Assembly: GCA_023301765.1 (NCBI GenBank) | Contig: JALZUC010000020.1 | Span: forward strand, 1 to 53,080 | Source of the DNA: Akkermansiaceae bacterium | Lineage (GTDB): Bacteria; Verrucomicrobiota; Verrucomicrobiia; Verrucomicrobiales; Akkermansiaceae | Length of the DNA: 53,080 nucleotides | Direction of reading: 5' to 3' | In this document: one piece after another, positions 29,731-39,322 of the stretch | Numbering within the stretch: the stretch's first letter is position 1 | Layout of the letters: each line of letters begins with the position of its first letter | Notes under the pieces: model-generated | Told to the model about the DNA's origin: nothing | The model's input: the letters and a program-made list of their open reading frames with translations, nothing else | The model's database searches: none | Program-made: the position numbers and the translations under genes

Positions 29731-30858
29731 ATGTCTGAAGAAACAACAAATACAGAAAACACAGAAGAAGAAAAGGATGCAGCATTTAAGCTGGATCGTT
29801 TTGAACTCCCAAACCGCCTAACTAAGAACGAGGACACTGAGTCCGAGACTTTTGCCCAGTTCACAGCTGAGCCGTTCGAAGGTGGTTATGGTCACACCAT
29901 CGGTAACTCACTACGCCGTGTGCTACTCTCCTCACTTGAAGGTGCAGCTATCACATCCGTTCGTATCGCCGGTGTTCAACATGAATTTTCCAGCCTCCCT
30001 GGTTGTGTAGAAGATGTTACTGACATCATCCTTAACCTCAAGAAGGTGAAGTTCAAGCACCACGGCAAAGAGCCTCGCGTTCTTACCATCAAGCTTGATA
30101 AAGAAGGTCCTGTTACTGCCGCAGACATCAATGACGACAACATATATGAAGTTGTCAATAAGGACCAAATCATCTGTAACCTTGACCGCAAGGTGAAATT
30201 TGACTGTGAGTTCGAGATCAAAGTAGGTCGCGGATTCAACACTGGTGACGAGAACAAGCGTAACGACATGCCTATCGGCGTAATCGCTATCGACTCCATC
30301 TTCTCACCTGTTGTGCGTGTTAAATATGCAGTTGAAGCTACTCGTGTAGGTCAGATGACAGACTATGATAAACTAGTTCTCGATGTATGGACTGACGGCC
30401 GCGTAGAACCATCTGACGCCCTACTTCAAGCCTCTGCTATCCTACGTCACCACCTCGACGTCTTCGTTAACTACGATGAAAATGCAGTCGACTTCGAAGA
30501 AGCACCAGCTGAGCAGAGTGAAGAAAACGCCGCTCTTAAGAAGCTTCTTAACATGAGCGTAAACGAGATCGAACTCTCCGTTCGTGCTGCTAACTGTCTC
30601 AACAACGCTAACATCACTACCGTGGGTCAGCTTGCTACTAAGACAGAAGCAGAAATGCTTAAATACCGTAACTTCGGTAAGAAATCACTCAACGAAATCA
30701 AGGACAAGCTCGTGGAGCTTGGTCTCGGCCTCGGCATGAACATAGATCCATCCCTACTCACAGGCTCACTTCCAAACGTCGGCGTTCCTCGCCTCGGCGC
30801 TGAAGAAGAAGCTCCTGTAGGACTTGCTGATCTAATCGCCCAAAACCTCAACGACTAA
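29731..30858 (+). CDS. rpoA: RNA polymerase alpha subunit
   Basis: Assembles the RNA polymerase core. It has an acidic N-terminal extension, then FEGGYGHTIGNSLRRVLLSSLEG (first domain) and the C-terminal UP-element/activator domain with ANCLNNANITTVGQL and MLKYRNFGKKSLNEIKDKL. Length 375 aa is a little longer than typical (about 330) because of the Glu-rich start and an extra Leu/Gly tail. It is followed 45 bp later by rplQ. The usual upstream genes rpsM, rpsK and rpsD are not present; an NfeD gene lies there in the opposite direction. Confidence 0.98.
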   Translation: MSEETTNTENTEEEKDAAFKLDRFELPNRLTKNEDTESETFAQFTAEPFEGGYGHTIGNSLRRVLLSSLEGAAITSVRIAGVQHEFSSLPGCVEDVTDIILNLKKVKFKHHGKEPRVLTIKLDKEGPVTAADINDDNIYEVVNKDQIICNLDRKVKFDCEFEIKVGRGFNTGDENKRNDMPIGVIAIDSIFSPVVRVKYAVEATRVGQMTDYDKLVLDVWTDGRVEPSDALLQASAILRHHLDVFVNYDENAVDFEEAPAEQSEENAALKKLLNMSVNEIELSVRAANCLNNANITTVGQLATKTEAEMLKYRNFGKKSLNEIKDKLVELGLGLGMNIDPSLLTGSLPNVGVPRLGAEEEAPVGLADLIAQNLND

Positions 30859-30903
30859 CTTAACCGTCAATTTAACGACTAACCGTCCGCAAGGACAATT
30901 TAC

Positions 30904-31296
30904 ATGAGACACAGAAAAAAAACTGTTAAACTTCAACGCGACACCGCTCACCGTCGTTCACTACTTGCTAACCTAACATGTAGTTTGATCGAGCACGGCC
31001 GTATCCGCACCACTGTAGCTAAAGCTAAGGCACTTCGCCCTATCGCAGAGAAAATGGTAACACTCGCCAAGCGCGGTGATATCCACGCCCGCCGTCAAGC
31101 GGTGGCATTTCTCCGCCAAAAGCAAACTGTCAGCAAGCTCTTCAGCGAAATTGCACCTGTGTGCGAAGGTCGTCAAGGTGGCTACTGCCGTATCACCAAG
31201 CTTGGTGCACGTTCTAGTGACTCCGCACCGATGGCATACATCGAGTGGACTGACATTGAAGAGCTAGCCGTCGCTAGCACTGATGCAGACGAGTAA
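30904..31296 (+). CDS. rplQ: 50S ribosomal protein L17
   Basis: A 130-residue ribosomal protein, starting MRHRKKTVKLQRDTAHRRSL and containing the family blocks SLIEHGRIRTT and KAKALRP, then a normal basic core. Follows rpoA as in most bacteria, with a strong terminator after it. Confidence 0.98.
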   Translation: MRHRKKTVKLQRDTAHRRSLLANLTCSLIEHGRIRTTVAKAKALRPIAEKMVTLAKRGDIHARRQAVAFLRQKQTVSKLFSEIAPVCEGRQGGYCRITKLGARSSDSAPMAYIEWTDIEELAVASTDADE

Positions 31297-31347
31297 AACT
31301 AGTTAGATAAAAATCTAACTAACTCACGCTAAACTAACATAATTCAC

Positions 31348-31380
31348 AAGCGCGTAGTCCCTTAGGACTGCGCGCTTTTT
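31348..31380 (+). terminator. Terminator after rplQ
   Basis: A 13-bp stem AAGCGCGTAGTCC (31348-31360) with GGACTGCGCGCTT (31365-31377), a CTTA loop and following Ts. Confidence 0.92.
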
Positions 31381-31558
31381 CTTTCCCCTAACAAGCCTCC
31401 CCCTCCTAAAACACAAGATTTACCATAGTCTCCACATCCTCCAGCCAAGACCTAATCTAACTATTATTTTCAGAAAAACAGATTAAATAGTCAGGACACG
31501 TTGGACATAAGTCAATTATGCACTATAATATAAATCCTAGTAACCACACACATAAACT

Positions 31559-31819
31559 ATGAAATCAAAAAAGAACCTAACACGTTTTACATACGAAACC
31601 ACAGCATTCCAAGGCTGGCGTCTCAGCCTCAGCCGTGCAGGGACAACTTTTACTAAGTATTTTTCTGATAAAAAATACGGTGGTGAGCGCAAAGCCCTAA
31701 AAGCTGCAGACACCACACTCAAAGACCTTAGAGAAATGTTAGACAGCTCTCGTAAAGTCAACGGCAAGCTCAGTAAGACCACCATCACCAAAGCACAAAA
31801 AATGCTCAAAGCAGCCTAA
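31559..31819 (+). CDS. Small AP2-like DNA-binding protein (putative)
   Basis: An 86-residue basic protein. The core AFQGWRLSLSRAGTTFTKYF followed by SDKKYGGERKALKAA is the pattern of the AP2-like domain (Gly-Trp, alternating strand residues, then YGG and an alanine-rich helix) seen in plant ERF factors and in some bacterial homing endonucleases and integrases. No nuclease part is attached. It has its own spacer and terminator (31870-31904), so it is probably a single-gene unit. Binding to DNA is inferred; targets unknown. Confidence 0.65.
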   Translation: MKSKKNLTRFTYETTAFQGWRLSLSRAGTTFTKYFSDKKYGGERKALKAADTTLKDLREMLDSSRKVNGKLSKTTITKAQKMLKAA

Positions 31820-31869
31820 CTAATTAACACTAGTTTATCTGCCTATAATAGGTGAAAATACACCCTTAA

Positions 31870-31908
31870 AACAAGCGAGGAGATCAGCTCCTCGCTTGTT
31901 TTTTTTTA
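31870..31908 (+). terminator. Terminator after the AP2-like gene
   Basis: A 13-bp perfect stem AACAAGCGAGGAG (31870-31882) with CTCCTCGCTTGTT (31888-31900), followed by a long T run. Confidence 0.92.
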
Positions 31909-31951
31909 CCCCAAAGTTAGGGATTCCATGCTGGTCTGATAGGAGGTTACA

Positions 31952-32857
31952 GTGATAGCCTCCACAGCAGTGAAAGATATTAAATTTTATAACCGCTATA
32001 CAGGATCCATGGAGACTGAGCAAGTTTACGGTGAAGGCTTCCTAAAGTGGGCCTATGGAAATCCCCTCGGAAAAATAGCCTTACACAGCTTCGTGAAACG
32101 CCCATTTTTCTCAAAATGGTATGGCCGCCGTATGGATAAGCCAGAAACTAAAAGCAAAGTCCTCCCATTTATAGATGACTATGGCATGGATTCTAAAGAA
32201 TTTGCCGATACCCCAGAGAGCTACTCCACCTTCAATGAATTTTTCTACCGGAAACTACGCCCGGAAGCACGCCCGATAGCAGAGAGCCCAGCAGTATTCC
32301 CCGCTGATGGCAGGCATCTAGGATTTCCCAATATTGATGAAATTGACGGCTTCTTTGTCAAAGGCCAACGCTTTAATCTAGATGCTCTGTTAGATGACCC
32401 TGCACTCTCAGAGAAATTTAGAGGTGGCACACTTATACTCTCACGCCTCTGTCCAGTGGACTACCACCGCTACCACTTCCCTGTAGCTGGCACAGCTGGC
32501 CCTACTAAGATCATTAATGGCCCACTCTTCTCAGTATCTCCCATCGCCCTAGCGCGTAATTTAGCCTATCTATGGAAAAACAAACGGAGTATCACACGCA
32601 TCGAAACTGAAACCATGGGCACTGTGCTCATGATGGAAATTGGTGCCACCTGCGTAGGAAGTATTTTCCAAACATACCAGCCTAACAACAAAGTAGAAAA
32701 AGGTGCTGAGAAAGGATACTTCGGTTTTGGTGGATCTTCCACCATCACTATCTTTGAGCCAGGTAAGGTAACTCTAGCAGACGACCTCCTAAAAAACTCT
32801 GCCCAGCAAATAGAAACCTACGCCCTCATGGGAGATACACTCGGTAGTATTACATAA
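31952..32857 (+). CDS. psd: Phosphatidylserine decarboxylase
   Basis: Makes phosphatidylethanolamine in the inner membrane. The GTG start gives MIASTAVKDI. The self-cleavage motif is GGSST (260-264), where the first Ser becomes the pyruvoyl group; FPADGR (Asp119) and the CPVDYHRYHFP block supply the proposed catalytic Asp and His. The length of 301 aa is normal and no phosphatidylserine synthase gene is adjacent. Confidence 0.95.
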   Translation: MIASTAVKDIKFYNRYTGSMETEQVYGEGFLKWAYGNPLGKIALHSFVKRPFFSKWYGRRMDKPETKSKVLPFIDDYGMDSKEFADTPESYSTFNEFFYRKLRPEARPIAESPAVFPADGRHLGFPNIDEIDGFFVKGQRFNLDALLDDPALSEKFRGGTLILSRLCPVDYHRYHFPVAGTAGPTKIINGPLFSVSPIALARNLAYLWKNKRSITRIETETMGTVLMMEIGATCVGSIFQTYQPNNKVEKGAEKGYFGFGGSSTITIFEPGKVTLADDLLKNSAQQIETYALMGDTLGSIT

Positions 32858-32952
32858 TTCAAGAGCAGCTCTGGTAGATCTCTCATTGATTAAAATAATA
32901 ATCATAGTTAGCTCCCACTATTTAAGCCTCAGGCCTACGTGCTAATAAACTC

Positions 32953-33459
32953 ATGGATTACCACATTCATCACCAGACCCCCATTGGTAAGATTAGGCTC
33001 CGTGCCACGGATCAAGGCCTACTAGCGCTCGATCACACCAATCAACAGTCCACCGTAGACCCTCACTCAGAAAATAAGCCCACCCACCCCATACTCCAAC
33101 AAGCCATCACTGAGCTCGACGAGTACTTTGCCGGCACTCGCCGCGATTTTCAAACACCACTCACGCCAGCTGGCACCACCTTCCAGCTCTCCGTCTGGGA
33201 AGCGCTCAGAACTATCCCCTACGGGGAAAAAGCTAGCTACAGTGATATCGCCACTCACATCAGTAACCCCGCAGCCGTCCGTGCAGTCGGAGCTGCCAAT
33301 GGCCGGAACCCACTCTCCATATTTATCCCCTGTCACCGTATCATCGGTAAAAACGGCACCCTCACCGGCTACGCAGGAGGACTAGAGGTAAAAAAAATCC
33401 TGCTAAGAGTCGAACAACAGACACTTAGTGGTAATAACAACTTCTCGCTCAATGCATGA
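32953..33459 (+). CDS. ogt: Methylated-DNA--protein-cysteine methyltransferase
   Basis: Repairs O6-methylguanine by moving the methyl group to its own cysteine. The acceptor is Cys127 in the motif IPCHRII, preceded by the helix-turn-helix VWEALRTIPYGEKASYSDIA and the ANGRNPLSI hinge. The length of 168 aa is that of the short Ogt form without the Ada regulator domain. Confidence 0.95.
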   Translation: MDYHIHHQTPIGKIRLRATDQGLLALDHTNQQSTVDPHSENKPTHPILQQAITELDEYFAGTRRDFQTPLTPAGTTFQLSVWEALRTIPYGEKASYSDIATHISNPAAVRAVGAANGRNPLSIFIPCHRIIGKNGTLTGYAGGLEVKKILLRVEQQTLSGNNNFSLNA

Positions 33460-33623
33460 TTAACTGCTCTATTTAAGCATAATAAGAAACTTGCATAGTA
33501 CACTATCTCCACGAGTTCACCTTTCCCCTAATCTTATTAGCTAAAAACAAGTCCCTCGCAGCACTCCCCTTTTAGCTCTACTTATAAATCAGTTCATAGC
33601 AAACTCCCAATTTCCCTCAACCA

Positions 33624-36509
33624 ATGTCAACTGACCCTGCAAAGAAAAATCAAAACCCAGAGCAAATCGCTCGTGACACGATCGACAAACAGCTCAGGGA
33701 TGCTGGTTGGGCGGTTCAGAATAAAGACGAAATAGACTTTAATGTAGGTCAGGGGCAGGCCATCCGCGAATACCACACAGACACTGGCCCTGCAGATTAT
33801 GTACTCTTTATCGACTCTAAGCCCATAGGTATCACGGAGGCTAAGAAAGAGGCACTTGGCCATAAAATCACAACTTTTGAGGAACAAACTGGTGACTATG
33901 CTACATCCAAGCTCCAGTGGATACAGCAAGGCGCACCACTACCATTTCTTTACGAAGCCACAGGAGTTATTACCCGCTTCACAGATCAGCGTGACCCTAA
34001 GCCTCGCTCACGCCAGACCTTCAGCTTTCACCGTCCAGAAACCCTCCGCAGATGGCTCAATCAAGGTGACACCCTTCGTCATAGACTACAGCATATCCCA
34101 GCTCTCAAGGTCGATCATTTACGCGACTGCCAGATCAGCGCTATTACTAATCTCGAAGACTCATTTAATGACGCTAAACCCAAAGCCCTCATACAGATGG
34201 CCACTGGCGCAGGGAAGACCTTCACCGCCATTTCCTTCATTTACCGCCTTCTTAAGTTCGCCAAGGCAAAGCGCATCCTCTTCCTCGTCGACACCAGGAA
34301 CTTAGGAGAGCAAGCCGAGCAGGAGTTTATGGCATTCACCCCGAATGATGATAACCGTAAGTTCACTGAGCTCTACACCATCAATCGTCTTAAGTCCTCC
34401 TACGTGCCAGATGATGCTCAAGTCTGTATTTCCACCATCCAGCGCATGTATTCCATCCTACAGGATAAGGAGCATGACGAATCACTCGATGAGGAAAACC
34501 CGAACGAATCTTCACCCTCTAAGAAAAAACCACTCCCAGTCTCCTATAATCCTAAGGTGCCCATCGAGCAGTTTGACTTCATCGTCGTAGATGAATGTCA
34601 CCGCTCTATCTACAATCTTTGGCAGCAAGTCATCGACTACTTTGACTCATTCCTCATCGGGCTAACAGCCACGCCAGATGCCCGCACCTTTGCCTTTTTC
34701 AAGCAAAACGTCGTCTCTGAATACACGCACGAACAAGCTGTGACAGATGGAGTTAATGTCGGAAATGAAGTCTACCTCATTGAGACCGAAGTCTCTCAGC
34801 AAGGTGGCACGGTTCTTAAGGGACTCACCGAAAAGCGAGAAAAGCTCACTCGTAGAAAACGCTGGGAACAAACCGACCAAGACGAAAAATACTCAGCCAA
34901 AAAACTCGACCGAGACATCGTTAATCCATCCCAGATTCGCACCGTCATTAAGACCTTCCGTGACCATCTTCCTAACATCTTTCCAGACCGGATTGATGAA
35001 GCAGGAGCACACGAAATACCCAAGACCCTCATCTTCGCCAAGACGGACTCCCACGCTGACGACATCATTAACATCGTCCGTGAGGAATTTGGCGAGAGCA
35101 ACGAGTTCTGTAAAAAGGTCACCTTCGGCACCAATAAGGGGGTGAAGAAAATCGACTTTGGCGACGACGATAAAAAGCGCACTGTCAAGGACGAGCTACT
35201 CATTGAGCCCTCTAAGCCAAAAGACGTTCTCTCCAGCTTTCGTAATGACTACTACCCACGCATCGCCGTTACCGTCGACATGATCGCCACTGGCACGGAC
35301 GTAAAGCCACTCGAATGCCTCGTCTTCATGCGTGATGTAAAGTCAAAGGGATACTTCGAGCAGATGAAAGGGCGCGGCACCCGCACCATCGATCACGATA
35401 CACTGCTCAAGACCACACCCAGCGCCAAATCCGCTAAAACCCACTACGTCATTGTAGACGCCATAGGTGTCACCAAATCTATCAAAACTTCCAGCCCCCA
35501 GCTCATTACCAAGAAGAGCGTCCCGTTTAAAGACCTCGCCATGGAAGTCATCATGGGCTCATCAGACACAGACACCGTCTCCTCGCTCGCAGGTAGACTC
35601 GCACGTATCGAGCACCAGCTCACTACAGACCAGAAATCCAATATAGAGCAAAAGACCAATGGCATACCACTCCAAGCCATCATCAAAGACCTCTTCACCG
35701 CCATCGATGGCGACACCATCGAGGCCAAAGCCCTCGCCATCACAGGCCTTCCCTCAGGCAGCGACCCTGGTGACACCGCCCGCGAACAAGCTCAGTCCGA
35801 ACTCGTCCAAGCCGCCATTAAGCCCCTCAGTGGAGCCGCCGTTAATCTCATCGTAGACACCTGTAAGGCAAACTTACAAACTATCGATAACACCACCCGT
35901 GATAAGCTCATTAAGGCCGAATGGCAAAACGACAGTGTCGAAAAAGCCAAAGAACTAACTCAGCAGTTTAGTGACTTCTTAGCTAAGCATAAAGACCAGC
36001 TCACAGCCCTCACCATCTTCTTTGATCAGCCCTACCGCCTCCGTGAGCTCACCTTCGCCATGATCGCCGAGATCCTCACTAAGCTCAAGGCAGACGCACC
36101 CACTCTCGCCCCACTAACAGTCTGGCAAGCCTACGCTCAGCTCGATGAAGTCGACCCTGGCAAATGCCCAGAAAAAGACCTTAACGCCCTCGTGTCACTG
36201 ATACGCCGCGTCTCTGGATTCGATAATCAAGTCACCCCCTTCACCGACACCGTCCGCCGCAACTACCAACAATGGATTCTCCAAAAAAACGCCGGAGCCC
36301 ACAATACCTTCACCACGGAACAAACAGACTGGCTCAAACTCATCCGCGACCACATCGCCCACTCCTTCCATCTTGAGTCAGAAGACTTAGATTACGCACC
36401 CTTCGACTCCCAAGGCGGCATCGGGAAAATGCATCAATTGTTTGGCGATGAGATGAACGAGATCATTGAAGAACTTAATGAAAAACTTAACGGGCAATTT
36501 GTAGCATGA
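33624..36509 (+). CDS. hsdR: Type I restriction endonuclease subunit R
   Basis: Motor and nuclease subunit that translocates DNA and cuts it away from the recognition site. The N-terminal PD-(D/E)xK nuclease is visible as PADYVLF (Asp58) and ITEAKK (Glu72, Lys74). The SF2 motor follows: ATGAGKTF (193-200), DECH (323-326), GLTATPDART, ATGTDVKPLE and QMKGRGTRTI. The last ~300 residues resemble the EcoEI-type C-terminal domain that holds the complex together. It overlaps hsdS by 4 bp (ATGA). Length 961 aa is normal, no frameshift seen, so it should be active. Confidence 0.96.
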   Translation: MSTDPAKKNQNPEQIARDTIDKQLRDAGWAVQNKDEIDFNVGQGQAIREYHTDTGPADYVLFIDSKPIGITEAKKEALGHKITTFEEQTGDYATSKLQWIQQGAPLPFLYEATGVITRFTDQRDPKPRSRQTFSFHRPETLRRWLNQGDTLRHRLQHIPALKVDHLRDCQISAITNLEDSFNDAKPKALIQMATGAGKTFTAISFIYRLLKFAKAKRILFLVDTRNLGEQAEQEFMAFTPNDDNRKFTELYTINRLKSSYVPDDAQVCISTIQRMYSILQDKEHDESLDEENPNESSPSKKKPLPVSYNPKVPIEQFDFIVVDECHRSIYNLWQQVIDYFDSFLIGLTATPDARTFAFFKQNVVSEYTHEQAVTDGVNVGNEVYLIETEVSQQGGTVLKGLTEKREKLTRRKRWEQTDQDEKYSAKKLDRDIVNPSQIRTVIKTFRDHLPNIFPDRIDEAGAHEIPKTLIFAKTDSHADDIINIVREEFGESNEFCKKVTFGTNKGVKKIDFGDDDKKRTVKDELLIEPSKPKDVLSSFRNDYYPRIAVTVDMIATGTDVKPLECLVFMRDVKSKGYFEQMKGRGTRTIDHDTLLKTTPSAKSAKTHYVIVDAIGVTKSIKTSSPQLITKKSVPFKDLAMEVIMGSSDTDTVSSLAGRLARIEHQLTTDQKSNIEQKTNGIPLQAIIKDLFTAIDGDTIEAKALAITGLPSGSDPGDTAREQAQSELVQAAIKPLSGAAVNLIVDTCKANLQTIDNTTRDKLIKAEWQNDSVEKAKELTQQFSDFLAKHKDQLTALTIFFDQPYRLRELTFAMIAEILTKLKADAPTLAPLTVWQAYAQLDEVDPGKCPEKDLNALVSLIRRVSGFDNQVTPFTDTVRRNYQQWILQKNAGAHNTFTTEQTDWLKLIRDHIAHSFHLESEDLDYAPFDSQGGIGKMHQLFGDEMNEIIEELNEKLNGQFVA

Positions 36510-37942
36510 TGGAAAAAAAAGACAACTACCCCGAACATTGGAAAATTACTACTCTCGGAGATGTAGCTCCCTTAAAAAATGGTTACGCTTTTAAAAGCAA
36601 AGAATATCAAGAAACTGGTATCCCTGTTATTCGAATCTCGGATATCAAATCTGAAAAAGTAAATACTACTTACTCAGTTAAAATCGAACCTAGCGAAATG
36701 TTAGATTCCTTCACCGTTTTAAAAGAGGACATTTTAATAGCTATGTCTGGTGCCACAACTGGTAAATTTGGAATCTACAAATCTAGTGACAAATCATACC
36801 AAAATCAACGAGTTGGAAACCTACGAAGCCTCGACAACAATCTATTATTACAAAAATTTCTCTTCTACTTTCTTAATAACCTTAAAAAGAAAATCGAAGA
36901 GGATGCATATGGTGGAGCTCAGCCCAATATTTCAGGTAAAGTAATTAACTCATACCCATTCCCGCTCCCGCCCCTCAACGAGCAAAAACGCATAGTTGCT
37001 AAGATCGAGGAATTATTCAGCGAGATAGACGCAGGGGAACAAAGCCTACGCGATGCCCGCCAGCAACTCACCCTCTACCGCCAATCCCTCCTCAAACAAG
37101 CCTTCGAGGGCAAGCTCACCGAACAATGGCGAGCCAACAACCCCGACAAACTAGAAGCCCCAGAAAAACTCCTAGCCCGCATCCAACAAGAACGCGAATC
37201 CCGCTACCAGCAACAACTCCAAACCTGGCAACAAGCAGTAGATGAGTGGGAAGGAAACGGTAAAAGTGGAAGGAAACCAACTAAGCCAGCAAAGCTTCAA
37301 CCTATAGACGCTATTACCACAGATAATGAATCGGTCCCATCACAGTGGCTTGTTGTCGAATATGGGAAACTATGCTCCTTGGTTCGCAACGGACTTTCAA
37401 AAAAACCAACTGGAGATAAAGGTCATAAAATTTGCCGAATTAGTGCAGTGCGTCCAATGTTCTTTGATTACTCTGATTACCGCTATCTTGACTGTGATGA
37501 ACCAACTCGTTCTGCGTATGCCCTGACCGATGGAGACCTAGTATTTACCAGATACAATGGAGCACGAAGATATGTAGGAGTTTGTGCATACTATAGCGGC
37601 AAAGAACCGCGACTTTACCCAGACAAGCTGATCCGAACATCCCCAGCATTACCTTCCCTAGATAGCTATTTCCTAGAATACTCTCTGAATACAGGCATCA
37701 GCCGTAATTACATCGAAAGTAAAATCCGAACTACAGCAGGACAGTCCGGAATCTCAGGCGGCGATGTCAAAAGTATCCCCACACTTATCTGCTCCCTCTC
37801 CGAACAACAAGAAATCGTCCGTATCCTAGACGAGCAATTCACCGCCATCGATCAAAACGAAAAAGAAGTCGACCAAGCCCTTAACCAATCTCAAGCCCTC
37901 CGCCAATCCATCCTTAAGAAGGCCTTTGAGGGAAAACTTTAA
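36506..37942 (+). CDS. hsdS: Type I restriction system specificity subunit S
   Basis: Recognises a two-part DNA target. Two target-recognition domains are each followed by a conserved helix: LNEQKRIVAKIEELFSEID (first, ending LLKQAFEGKL) and LSEQQEIVRILDEQFTAID (second, ending ILKKAFEGKL). These repeats set the spacing between half-sites. Both recognition domains (about 36506-36960 and 37320-37780) look more AT-rich than the conserved segments, which suggests exchange of recognition domains. It overlaps hsdR by 4 bp and is followed 24 bp later by the ATPase gene. The methylase gene hsdM lies 4.1 kb further downstream. Confidence 0.93.
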   Translation: MMEKKDNYPEHWKITTLGDVAPLKNGYAFKSKEYQETGIPVIRISDIKSEKVNTTYSVKIEPSEMLDSFTVLKEDILIAMSGATTGKFGIYKSSDKSYQNQRVGNLRSLDNNLLLQKFLFYFLNNLKKKIEEDAYGGAQPNISGKVINSYPFPLPPLNEQKRIVAKIEELFSEIDAGEQSLRDARQQLTLYRQSLLKQAFEGKLTEQWRANNPDKLEAPEKLLARIQQERESRYQQQLQTWQQAVDEWEGNGKSGRKPTKPAKLQPIDAITTDNESVPSQWLVVEYGKLCSLVRNGLSKKPTGDKGHKICRISAVRPMFFDYSDYRYLDCDEPTRSAYALTDGDLVFTRYNGARRYVGVCAYYSGKEPRLYPDKLIRTSPALPSLDSYFLEYSLNTGISRNYIESKIRTTAGQSGISGGDVKSIPTLICSLSEQQEIVRILDEQFTAIDQNEKEVDQALNQSQALRQSILKKAFEGKL

Positions 37943-37966
37943 GAAACTAATTCCATTCAAATTTAC

Positions 37967-39319
37967 ATGTATCATAACATCAAAATATCCGAATTTACAA
38001 TCAAAGGTCTTCACGGAATACCACAAAAAACCTTCAATTTTACACTCGAAAATAACCGTCTAATACTGCTGGGAGAAAATGGTTCAGGAAAGACTACAGT
38101 CCTTAAAATATTCAATGGAATCATAACAGGGCAATGGAAGTCTCTCATGTCTATGAACTTTTTATCATGTTCAATTACTATTAATGGAAAAGTTTATAGT
38201 TTTGATAAAAGCATGGCTGTGAACACTCTGAAAGACGGGAAACGGAGCGGGAGGTTGCCACGTTCCTTATCTCGCCAGATTTCACAACTTTTAGAGGATT
38301 CTAACGAAATTACTCCAGATAAAATATCCAGAATCTCAGATCAAATAGGTATTCCTGAAGAACTGATCTGGCACGAAATAGACGATATAGTCAGTCTGAA
38401 AAAAACAAATAACCCTCTTAATTCATTAGAAAACTTAAAGCGTGATAATTCCATCCATGCTATTTATCTACCTACATTCAGGCGAATCGAGCAGGACTTA
38501 GCTACAATTTTAGGTGATGATTCATCCGAAAGTCGTCTTCAACATAGAAGACGCATGATGAGATCACGTAAAGAACAGCATATAGAACTTGTTGAATTTG
38601 GCATGGATGATGTTCGAGAAATCATTGACCGAGAGTTGTCAGTAATTAATCGTGTTGCTTTGGAGAGTTTTCGAAAAATGTCTATGGCTACGCTAGGTGA
38701 TATAGTCGACAACTCTTATTCATCATTTGAATTGATGCCGATACACCAAATCTCGACAGATCAAATTGAAAATGTTCTAGACAGAGTTAATGATAGCTAT
38801 TTCGACCAAACACGAAAGAATGCATTAATTTCAAAAATAGAAGAAATTAAAAGCCAGCAGACACTATCTCCTAGTGCAGAGTTCGTAGTCTATTATGTGA
38901 ATAAGCTACTAGAATATCAGCAAGAATTAGAACGTAGGGAAAGTCGGATTAGAACCCTATGTCAAATATGTAACAAGTATATAGAGTCAAAAAAATTCGT
39001 TTATGACCCTAAAGAATTTAGTTTCAAAATACACCTTAAGGAACGAAAGGGAACAGTTGAATTGAGCGATCTATCTTCTGGTGAAAAACAGATTGTATCC
39101 CTGTTTAGTCACTTATATTTAGACCCTAGGCGGAACCATTTTGTTATCATCGATGAACCAGAGCTCTCACTATCTGTTCCGTGGCAAAGAATGTTTCTAG
39201 AAGACATTTCTAATGGTAGTAGTTGTGTAGGCATTTTAGCGGCCACACATTCTCCATATATATTTGAGAACTCACTACTCAAATATACAAAATCCTTTGG
39301 TAGTTTTCTTGATTTTTAA
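37967..39319 (+). CDS. AAA15-type ABC ATPase, PARIS AriA-like
   Basis: An ABC/SMC-like ATPase of 450 residues. Walker A GENGSGKTT (36-44), a long helical middle with coiled-coil character (about 260-340), the signature LSSGEKQ (369-375), Walker B VIIDEPELSL (393-402) and the H-loop ATHSP (426-430) are all present. The block IYLPTFRRIEQDL (167-179) fits the AAA15/OLD-like group. With the DUF4435 gene 3 bp downstream the pair matches the composition of PARIS, in which AriA (ATPase) holds AriB until a phage anti-restriction protein triggers release. It lies inside a type I restriction operon. Sequence here is AT-rich, unlike hsdR, suggesting acquisition. Other ATPase-plus-TOPRIM defence pairs, such as Gabija-like ones, are less likely. 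Confidence 0.8.
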   Translation: MYHNIKISEFTIKGLHGIPQKTFNFTLENNRLILLGENGSGKTTVLKIFNGIITGQWKSLMSMNFLSCSITINGKVYSFDKSMAVNTLKDGKRSGRLPRSLSRQISQLLEDSNEITPDKISRISDQIGIPEELIWHEIDDIVSLKKTNNPLNSLENLKRDNSIHAIYLPTFRRIEQDLATILGDDSSESRLQHRRRMMRSRKEQHIELVEFGMDDVREIIDRELSVINRVALESFRKMSMATLGDIVDNSYSSFELMPIHQISTDQIENVLDRVNDSYFDQTRKNALISKIEEIKSQQTLSPSAEFVVYYVNKLLEYQQELERRESRIRTLCQICNKYIESKKFVYDPKEFSFKIHLKERKGTVELSDLSSGEKQIVSLFSHLYLDPRRNHFVIIDEPELSLSVPWQRMFLEDISNGSSCVGILAATHSPYIFENSLLKYTKSFGSFLDF

Positions 39320-39322
39320 TTT

